A stretch of DNA of 24,347 bases, taken from MGOM01 sp035455265 (GTDB lineage: Bacteria; Chloroflexota; Anaerolineae; Anaerolineales; E44-bin32). Every line of letters starts with the position of its first letter. Position 1 is the first letter of the stretch. Shown here one piece after another: positions 14,851 through 20,800 of the stretch. The translations under genes and the position numbers were made by a program. The stretch is taken from NCBI GenBank assembly GCA_035455265.1, contig DATIFK010000169.1, positions 1 through 24,347 on the forward strand, given 5' to 3'. The notes under the pieces were generated by a model. The model did no database searches. It saw only the letters and a program-made list of their open reading frames with translations, and was not told the origin of the DNA.

Positions 14851-15755
14851 GCGACCTCATCGCCCGGGCCGAGCACCTCAGCAAGCGCTTCGGTGACTTC
14901 TTGGCGGTCGATGACGTCTCGTTCGAAGTCAGGCCGGGTGACATCGTCGGCTATCTCGGGCCGAATGGCTCGGGCAAGACGACCACCATCCGTCTGCTCC
15001 TGGGGCTGCTGCGGCCGAGCGGCGGCCGGGCCGAGTTGATGGGCATCGACACGGAGCGAGATCCCGAGGCGGTCCGGCATCGTGTCGGCTACATGTCGCA
15101 GCGATTCGCCCTCTACGACGAGTTGACGGCGGGGGAGAATCTGGCGTTCTACGCCGGGGTCTACGGCCTGCGCGACACGGCGCGGCAGCAGGCCGTCCTC
15201 GAGCAGCTCGGCCTCCGGCACCTCGAGGCGGCCCGGGCCGGAGAGCTCCCTCTCGGCTTCCGGCAGCGCCTGGCGCTGGCGACGGCCATCGTCCACCAGC
15301 CGCCCCTCCTGATTCTGGATGAGCCGACCAGCGGCGTCGACCCGCTGGCGCGGCGCGCCTTCTGGGATCTGATCTATAGCCTGTCCGAATCCGGGGTCAC
15401 AGCCTTCGTCACGACGCACTACATGGACGAGGCCGAGTACTGCCAGCGGGTTGGAATCATGAGGCGTGGGCGGCTGCTGGCGATGGACACGCCCTCCAAT
15501 CTCAGGCGAGCACTCCCAGGCCTGGTCTGGGACGTCTTCGGCGAGCCTTTGCTCGAAACGCTCGGCGCCCTGGGCAGCCAACCCGGCGTCGAGCGAGCCG
15601 GCCTGGCCGGGGACCATCTTCGGGCGCTGACGAGGCCGGACATCACGCGCCCGGCCTTGGAAGCGGGACTGAAGCGCGCCGGCCTCCGTGGTGTGCGCGC
15701 CGCTCCCGCCGAGCCCAGCCTCGAGGACGTCTTTCTGGCGCTGGCGACAGATTGA
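14847..15755 (+). CDS. ABC transporter ATPase, YbhF C-half-like
   Basis: This 302-residue ATPase corresponds to the second half of YbhF/RbbA-type proteins. Walker A is GPNGSGKT (38-45), the Q-loop is Q85, Walker B ends in E159, and the switch histidine H191 is present (FVTTHYMDEAEYC). The signature is changed from LSGGQ to LPLGF (134-138), as in the C-terminal half of YbhF. GTG 14847 overlaps the preceding stop (GTGA), with GGAGGG 9 nt upstream. It is the last gene of the efflux operon. Together with the first ATPase it should power one permease dimer for export of a hydrophobic or cationic compound. Confidence 0.93.
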   Translation: MSDLIARAEHLSKRFGDFLAVDDVSFEVRPGDIVGYLGPNGSGKTTTIRLLLGLLRPSGGRAELMGIDTERDPEAVRHRVGYMSQRFALYDELTAGENLAFYAGVYGLRDTARQQAVLEQLGLRHLEAARAGELPLGFRQRLALATAIVHQPPLLILDEPTSGVDPLARRAFWDLIYSLSESGVTAFVTTHYMDEAEYCQRVGIMRRGRLLAMDTPSNLRRALPGLVWDVFGEPLLETLGALGSQPGVERAGLAGDHLRALTRPDITRPALEAGLKRAGLRGVRAAPAEPSLEDVFLALATD

Positions 15756-16025
15756 CAGGCGCATCGCAAACCGTCGGCGAGTCGCGGCCAATGCGACCGT
15801 GCCAACATGAGGATCGGTCGCCCACACGATACCAGCGCGGCGCGCTTCCATCGGACCCACAAGGAGGTGACTGTACACTCCGCCTGATGAAGATGCGTTC
15901 TCCTCACTGGCTGAATCGCCTCCTGCCGTCCGAGTCCACTATGCCACGTGGGGCCGCGATGGCCGTGGGCCCGAGTGCAGCGCGGAGGCATGGCTGTTCG
16001 AACGCATGTTGCGCAAGCATTGGGG
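15756..16025. other. Gap with a possible gene fragment, no intact gene
   Basis: No complete gene is visible. After a TGA at 15869-15871 the plus frame stays open and reads with natural protein composition at about 15880-16040, including SPPAVRVHYATWGRDG and ECSAEAWLFERMLRKHWG, but it has no standard start codon and I recognise no family. AAGGAGGT at 15861-15868 would be a strong ribosome-binding site but no start lies at the proper distance. TACACT at 15874-15879 is followed 7 nt later by ATG 15887, which opens a 48-codon frame of odd composition. The stretch may be the remains of a gene cut by rearrangement. Confidence 0.3.
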
Positions 16026-16031
16026 TAAGAT
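16026..16031 (+). promoter_or_regulatory. Putative -10 element of the ClC gene (leaderless)
   Basis: TAAGAT lies 9 nt before the ATG at 16041. No ribosome-binding site occurs between them, so the transcript is probably leaderless. No clear -35 is seen. Confidence 0.35.
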
Positions 16032-16040
16032 AGAAGACGT

Positions 16041-17675
16041 ATGTCTAATAACGATGACGATCGCCTCCCCGAAGAAGCAACAGCCACAACAACTTCTCCA
16101 GCGGCCGCGATTTCCGAGATCCAAGAATACATTGAGATCAGCGAACAGCGCAGGCGCGTCTTTCCTCGTGCCGCGCTTGTTGGCTTGGGTGCTGGCTTGA
16201 TCGCCGCCGTCTTCAGGACGACGCTTGCCGGCATGGACGCCCTTCGCAACAGCCTCATCGCACGGGCTCACGATTTCCCTGCCTGGGCATGGATACTGCC
16301 GGTGCTGTTCAGCGCCGCGGGGGCCACTGCGTCGGTGGTGCTGGTCCGACGCTTTGCGCCGGAAACAGCAGGAAGTGGTGTCCCGCACCTCAAAGCTGTC
16401 CTCCATCGGTTTCGCACGCTCACCTGGAAAAGGGTTCTCCCCGTCAAGTTCCTCGCGGGCGCATCCGCAATCGGCGGAGGGCTGGCTTTGGGCCGTGAGG
16501 GGCCAACAGTGCAGATGGGAGGGGCCATCGGCGACGCTATTGCGGGCTGGCTCAAAGGGTCGCCCCGAGAGCGACGCACCCTCATCGCAGCTGGCGCCGG
16601 TGCGGGCCTGGCAGCAGCATTTAATGCGCCTCTGTCAGGGCTCATCTTCGTCCTTGAGGAAGTGCGCCGCGATTTCCACCCGATGGTGTTTGGAGCGGCT
16701 TTCATCGCCGCCGTAGTCGCCGATATCCCATCGAGGCTCATCTCCGGCGCGTTCCCTGTGTTCACCGTGCCAAACTACCCCACCCCGCCTCTCTCCTCTT
16801 TGCCAGGGTTTGCCGTCTTGGGCATCGGCGCCGGCCTGCTTGGGATCGCATTCAACAAGAGTCTGCTCGGGACGCTGGACCTGTTTGCGAGGCTGCGAGG
16901 ATCTTGGGCTATCGCCATCCCAGCTGGAGTTGGAGGACTGGTCGGGCTCGTGGCATGGTTCAACCCCCTCCTAGTAGGAAGCGGCCACAGCCTTGCCGAG
17001 CAAGTCCTCGCGGGGAAACTGATGCTTTCGGCTCTTCCGGTCCTCTTCGTCATGCGCTTTGGGCTGACGACTTCGAGCTATGGTACCGGCGCCTCGGGGG
17101 GGATATTCGCACCATTGCTGGTCCTCGGCGCATTGCTTGGGCTCACCATGGGGCAGATCCTTCAAGCCATCGCCCCCGCATGGGTGCCACAGCCAGCCGT
17201 CTTTGCCGTGGTCGGCATGGCCGCCTATTTCGCCGCCATAGTCCGAGCGCCTCTCACCGGGATCATGCTGATCGTCGAGATGACGGGCAGCTACCAACAG
17301 ATGCTTCCACTCCTCGTCAGCTGTTTCTTCGCCTATGCGGTCGCAGAACTCCTGAAGGATCTGCCAATCTACGAGGCGCTCCTGGAGCGCGACCTGGTCC
17401 AGGACGGTCTCGCAATCCATCTAAGAGAACCGGTCGTGGCTGACTTCGAAGTTCACCAAGGAGCCGCCTTCGAAGGAATGGAGGTTTGGCAACTGGGATT
17501 GCCCCAGGGATGCGTCCTCGTGCGTTGCGTGGAAGCGGGCCGCGAACAGATCCCTACCGCACACACTCGCCTGGAGGCTCACATGCGCATCACGGCGGTC
17601 GTTGCGCCTGAGGCGGAAGAGGCAATACGCATCCTGCGAGAAGGGTGCAAAGCGCCAAGTACGGAGAAGCAATGA
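16041..17675 (+). CDS. ClC-family chloride/proton antiporter with TrkA-C domain
   Basis: This 544-residue ClC protein moves chloride across the cytoplasmic membrane. All selectivity motifs are present: GSGVP (111-115, with the chloride-binding serine S112), GREGP (151-155, gating glutamate E153), GASGGIFAP (350-358) and the tyrosine of LPIYEALLERD (Y444). A glutamate pair at 206-207 matches the inner proton glutamate of ClC-ec1, so it is probably a Cl-/H+ exchanger and not a channel. Residues 460-540 (GAAFEGMEVWQLGLPQGCVLVRC, IPTAHTRLEAHMRITAVV) form a TrkA-C/RCK_C-like regulatory domain. The N-terminus is hydrophilic. Base composition looks less GC-rich than the flanks, consistent with transfer. 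Confidence 0.93.
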   Translation: MSNNDDDRLPEEATATTTSPAAAISEIQEYIEISEQRRRVFPRAALVGLGAGLIAAVFRTTLAGMDALRNSLIARAHDFPAWAWILPVLFSAAGATASVVLVRRFAPETAGSGVPHLKAVLHRFRTLTWKRVLPVKFLAGASAIGGGLALGREGPTVQMGGAIGDAIAGWLKGSPRERRTLIAAGAGAGLAAAFNAPLSGLIFVLEEVRRDFHPMVFGAAFIAAVVADIPSRLISGAFPVFTVPNYPTPPLSSLPGFAVLGIGAGLLGIAFNKSLLGTLDLFARLRGSWAIAIPAGVGGLVGLVAWFNPLLVGSGHSLAEQVLAGKLMLSALPVLFVMRFGLTTSSYGTGASGGIFAPLLVLGALLGLTMGQILQAIAPAWVPQPAVFAVVGMAAYFAAIVRAPLTGIMLIVEMTGSYQQMLPLLVSCFFAYAVAELLKDLPIYEALLERDLVQDGLAIHLREPVVADFEVHQGAAFEGMEVWQLGLPQGCVLVRCVEAGREQIPTAHTRLEAHMRITAVVAPEAEEAIRILREGCKAPSTEKQ

Positions 17676-17730
17676 CTTGCCTTTTTGGCGGCCACAACTC
17701 GATGGAGCCGACCGGCCAGCTTCGACCTAG

Positions 17731-18090
17731 GCTCATCGCTCGGGCACCCTGGCGACGGCCACCGACCTGCTGATGCGCCGCCGGTATCACGGGCTGCCCG
17801 TGGTCGATGTGGGGGGAGACTTGGTGGGCATCCTCACTGTGCAGGATCTGGAACGGGCACAGGATGGAAACCCCGCACACATGACCGTGGGCGAAATCTG
17901 CACGCGTGAGGTGCAGACGGCCAATCCGGATGAGACCATTGGCGCGGCGCTGCGCCGCATGAGTGTGCGCGATCTGGGTCGGCGTCCGGTGGTCACACCT
18001 GAGGATCCGCGCCGTTTGGTGGGGGTGTTGCGCCGCACGAACGTGGTCCGTTCCTACAACGTGCTCTCACGCGGCGCGCCGCTATGCGCC
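17731..18090 (+). pseudogene. Broken CBS-domain gene (ClC-associated type)
   Basis: The frame, open after a TAG at 17728-17730, encodes two CBS motifs. The first is TLATATDLLMRRRYHGLPVV plus GGDLVGILTVQDLERA, lacking its leading strand. The second runs from TVGEICTREVQTANPDETIG to DPRRLVGVLRRTNVVRSYN. Near 18060 the family-like ending continues in another frame as RALTRRAAMRH, as if one base were lost after TACAAC. There is no good start: the ATG at 17773 falls inside the first CBS motif. The piece resembles the C-terminal CBS pair of many ClC transporters, so it may be debris of a second ClC gene or the lost tail of the one upstream. The frameshift could also be an assembly error. Confidence 0.6.
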
Positions 18091-18509
18091 ATCTGGGCGA
18101 GCGGTTCTTGCTTCTCAAGCACCGGGGCCGGTCGACGGGAGAGGAACACGAAACCGTCCTTGAGGTTGTCCACTATGACACCCGGACGCGAACTCCGGTG
18201 GTTGCCTCAGGCTGGGGGAAGCGCTCCGACTGGGTACGCAACCTCGAAGTCCACCCCGACGTCCGCGTCACCCTTGGTGGGCGGCGTTTCGAGGCGAGGG
18301 CCGTCCGCTTGCCGGAAGCGGCGGCGGCGGAGATCCTTCTCCAGTATTCGCGTACACATCCGCTGGCCTTTCGCCAGATCACGCATCTGATGACGGGGGA
18401 GAAGGCGGAGCCTTGCGCGGTGGCTTGCCAGAGAATGGCCAAGGTCATTCCCTTGGTCCGTCTCGAGGCCGCCGTGGGCGCGGAGGTGGCCCCACCGATC
18501 CATGGCTGA
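18084..18509 (+). CDS. Deazaflavin (F420)-dependent nitroreductase-like protein
   Basis: This 141-residue protein belongs to the DUF385/Ddn split-barrel family. Typical features are LGERFLLLKHRGRSTG, TVLEVVHYD, VVASGWGKRSDWVRNLEVHP and YSRTHPLAFRQITHLM. Ddn-family proteins bind deazaflavin F420 and reduce nitro or quinone compounds. The usual N-terminal helix before LGxRF is missing or very short: ATG 18084 begins only three residues ahead of it, and the upstream sequence is the tail of the broken CBS gene. The gene may therefore have been trimmed when the two were joined, though the fold core is complete. No ribosome-binding site is obvious. It overlaps the methyltransferase gene by 8 nt. 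Confidence 0.8.
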   Translation: MRHLGERFLLLKHRGRSTGEEHETVLEVVHYDTRTRTPVVASGWGKRSDWVRNLEVHPDVRVTLGGRRFEARAVRLPEAAAAEILLQYSRTHPLAFRQITHLMTGEKAEPCAVACQRMAKVIPLVRLEAAVGAEVAPPIHG

Positions 18510-19170
18510 AGAGTGGCAAGAGGCCGGCCAAGGAGGATCAAAGGCGGGCGGTTTGAACCGAGGGCTCCGGTTCTGGAACGAGATCATCTACCGCCGGTCG
18601 GCGCCGCTCTACAACGCGATCGATGTACTGACGCTTGGGGTCTGGTGGCGACTGGTACGGCGCGCGCTGGCTCAGGTCCCTTCCGGTGGCCGTGTCCTGG
18701 AGGTGGGTTTCGGTCCGGGAAAACTCCATGCCGCTCTGTCCGCCCAATCGGGCCTGTGCGTCGGTCTGGATCTCGCCCGGGGGATGTGCCATTTCACCTG
18801 GCAAAGACTGCTCCGGTTGGGGCTCCGCCCTCGAATTGTTCAGGGAGACGCCTGCCATGCGCCACTCCGAGACGCGACGTTTGACAGCGTCGTGAGCACG
18901 TTCGCCGTCTCAGGAATTCCCGAGGGCGAATTGGCAGTGCGCGAGATGGCGCGTCTTGCCCGGCACGCGGGATCGGTGGTGGTGGTGGACATCGGGCTCC
19001 CCACAGACGGGAACCAGACAGGACGCTTTTGGGCGCATCTTTGGGAGAGGATGGGCGACTATCTCTACGATCAGCCGGCCCTGATGGCTTCAGTAGGATT
19101 GAGGATCGTTCACTTCGAGGAATTCGGTCCCGGACGGCACATCCGCACCGTGGTCGGCTGGAAGCCTTGA
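18502..19170 (+). CDS. Class I SAM-dependent methyltransferase
   Basis: This 222-residue Rossmann-type methyltransferase has motif I RVLEVGFGPGK (64-74), an acidic residue after strand 2 (VGLDLARGM, D90), a GD motif at 116-117 (QGDACHAPL) and the post-II region FDSVVSTFAVSGIPEGE. It resembles UbiE/PMT-like small-molecule or lipid methyltransferases. The basic, aromatic N-terminus (FWNEIIYRRSAPLYN) may contact a membrane. ATG 18502 overlaps the stop of the preceding gene, with GGAGG 15 nt upstream, so the start is not certain. It ends this patchwork segment, and no terminator is apparent. Confidence 0.88.
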   Translation: MAEEWQEAGQGGSKAGGLNRGLRFWNEIIYRRSAPLYNAIDVLTLGVWWRLVRRALAQVPSGGRVLEVGFGPGKLHAALSAQSGLCVGLDLARGMCHFTWQRLLRLGLRPRIVQGDACHAPLRDATFDSVVSTFAVSGIPEGELAVREMARLARHAGSVVVVDIGLPTDGNQTGRFWAHLWERMGDYLYDQPALMASVGLRIVHFEEFGPGRHIRTVVGWKP

Positions 19171-19316
19171 GGTCAGCTCGCGATGCCCTCCTCCCAGAAA
19201 GGCATGGCAAGTCGCGGACGTGCACGGTGGGCCGATTGTGCCGCGGGAGGCTCACAAGGGAAACATGGGTGGGGATCGGGGCCAATGAAGTGGCAGTCCA
19301 TCTCCATCCGCCGGTG

Positions 19317-19325
19317 TGCTAGACT
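19317..19325 (+). promoter_or_regulatory. Extended -10 promoter of the aminotransferase operon
   Basis: TGCTAGACT matches the extended -10 sequences at 3731 and 10009. The start is expected near 19332, giving a leader of about 160 nt. No convincing -35 is seen. Confidence 0.5.
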
Positions 19326-19387
19326 CAGATCTGCGACACCAATGATCTGGTCTGCGGAAGGACGTCTGGGCCGCGGTCGAAATTCGC

Positions 19388-19462
19388 GCCCCATGAGGGG
19401 CTCGGAATAGCGCGCCACGCCTGTCGGTCCGCCATCCAAGCCCCAGCCCCCGGCTGGGGCTT
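19388..19462 (+). promoter_or_regulatory. Structured leader with terminator-like hairpin
   Basis: GCCCC/GGGGC (19388-19392/19397-19401, ATGA loop) is followed by a perfect 11-bp stem AAGCCCCAGCC/GGCTGGGGCTT (19438-19448/19452-19462, CCC loop), then CTTGT. The second hairpin is a plausible terminator or attenuator between promoter and aminotransferase. A 22-codon frame (19342-19410) with five arginines precedes it. No T-box or known riboswitch motif was recognised. Confidence 0.45.
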
Positions 19463-19492
19463 CTTGTAGGTACGCCTGGCAGAGGTCATCGC

Positions 19493-20800
19493 ATGTCCGA
19501 TGATGTTGATGCCCCCGTTCCCGCGGTAGCCGAGACGGCCTGGATCCCGCGCACGCCCTACCTGCGCGACCTGGCGCCGATACCTCCCTCGCGCATGTTC
19601 CTGATCAACAAGGGACTGGCGACGTACCGCGCGCGCAACCCCGAGTCCGACGTCTTCGATGCTTCCCAGGGCGATGGCGGCGCCAGTCTTCCAGGAGTCC
19701 CGCCCGAGGTCCTCGAGCGGGCGTTCGCCCTGCAGAGCGAGCACGGCTCTGCGTATGACATGCCCTACGGGACCGACGCCTTCCGACGCACGGTCATCGA
19801 GTCCTATTGGCGCCTCGACCCCTCGAGTGGATGGGGCCCGGAGAACGTCGTGGCGACCGCGGGCGGTCGCGATGCCCTGGTGAAAGCCTACGCTGCCATG
19901 CTGGCCCTCGGCCACGGGAGTCTGGGAGATTGGATTCTCGTCAGCCGTGTGCCGTGGATTTCCTACACCTGGGGGCCGTACGGCGTCGGGGCCAACGTCC
20001 TGCTGGCGCCCGGGGGCGCCGCGGACGGGTGGGAAATCACCCCCGAAGCCGTGGCCGAGAGCGCGGCCTTTGCCGCCCGATCCGGCCGGAAGCTGGCCGG
20101 CCTGATCATCACATCTCCCGACAACCCCACCGGCCGCACGATGAGCGCCGACCGCCAAGCCAAGTTGGCCCGCGCCGCCCTGCGAGCCGGCGCGGCCTTC
20201 GTCCTCTTCGATTGGATGTACCACTACGTTACCGATGACGAGCCGATGGACCTGGGCGCTTTTCTCTCGCGCTTCGATCCCTCCGAACGAGCCCGCCTGA
20301 TCTTCATGGACGGGATCACCAAATCCCTTGGCGCCTCCAACGTCCGCAACGCGCACTTGATCGCCGACGCCGAGGTGGCCCGTTTCATTACGGCTCGGGC
20401 GTCGCACTCGGTGCTGCCTTCGTTCTTCTCGATGGCCGTGGCTATGTCCGCTTACGAGATGGGTTTCTCGACCGCGACCAGGAGCATCCGCGAGCCGACG
20501 AGTCGCAGCCGCCGTGCGCTGGCGGAATTCATCGCCGGGCGCGGCTGGCGGGCGATCCTCGGCCAGGGTTACTACGCCTTCATCGACGTCGGTGACTGGC
20601 TGGCGAAGATCGGCTGGAGAGACAGTGAGCCTCTCGGCCGTGCGCTGGCGGAGGAGCACGGAGTCACCGTCGTTCCGGGTGCGTTCTTTTCAGCCTACGG
20701 CGGATCGTGGATACGTTTCTCGTACGCCACGCCGCTCGAGCGAACGATCGGTGCCGCCCGCCGGCTGGAGGAGGGCCTGGATGCCCTGGCCGCCGGCTGA
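19493..20800 (+). CDS. PLP-dependent aminotransferase, class I/II
   Basis: This 435-residue fold-type I aminotransferase transfers an amino group between an amino acid and a 2-oxo acid. The PLP lysine is K277 in DGITKSLGASNVRNAH. Other landmarks are VVATAGGRDALVKAY (phosphate-binding glycine turn), LIITSPDNPTGRTM (the NPTG motif contacting PLP), FVLFDWMYHYVTDDE (Asp/Tyr contacting PLP) and the C-terminal WIRFSYATPLE arginine that would bind the substrate carboxylate. The start at 19493 has AGAGG 7 nt upstream. It overlaps the ligase-M20 gene by 20 nt. The Lys-flanking SLGASNVRNA differs from the usual SKxFGxxGxR, so the subgroup is unclear and the substrate unknown. Confidence 0.9.
   Translation: MSDDVDAPVPAVAETAWIPRTPYLRDLAPIPPSRMFLINKGLATYRARNPESDVFDASQGDGGASLPGVPPEVLERAFALQSEHGSAYDMPYGTDAFRRTVIESYWRLDPSSGWGPENVVATAGGRDALVKAYAAMLALGHGSLGDWILVSRVPWISYTWGPYGVGANVLLAPGGAADGWEITPEAVAESAAFAARSGRKLAGLIITSPDNPTGRTMSADRQAKLARAALRAGAAFVLFDWMYHYVTDDEPMDLGAFLSRFDPSERARLIFMDGITKSLGASNVRNAHLIADAEVARFITARASHSVLPSFFSMAVAMSAYEMGFSTATRSIREPTSRSRRALAEFIAGRGWRAILGQGYYAFIDVGDWLAKIGWRDSEPLGRALAEEHGVTVVPGAFFSAYGGSWIRFSYATPLERTIGAARRLEEGLDALAAG

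Noticed and set aside
14424..15878. 484-codon minus-strand frame opposite both ATPases
   Set aside because: No family resemblance, and the opposite strand carries complete ABC motifs.
15887..16033. 48-codon frame starting 7 nt after TACACT
   Set aside because: The promoter spacing is attractive but the translation (ending SNACCASIGVR) looks unlike a protein, and another frame over the same bases looks more natural. Kept only as a remark.
19173..19439. 88-codon minus-strand frame with a CFPC-like pair
   Set aside because: A single Cys pair and otherwise random composition. It overlaps a promoter and leader on the other strand.
19332..19492. T-box or metabolite riboswitch in the aminotransferase leader
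   Set aside because: No T-box bulge sequence (UGGNACCGCG-like) or other known riboswitch core was found. Only simple hairpins are visible.
19325..20659. 444-codon minus-strand frame opposite the aminotransferase
   Set aside because: Antisense shadow; the PLP motifs on the plus strand are clear.
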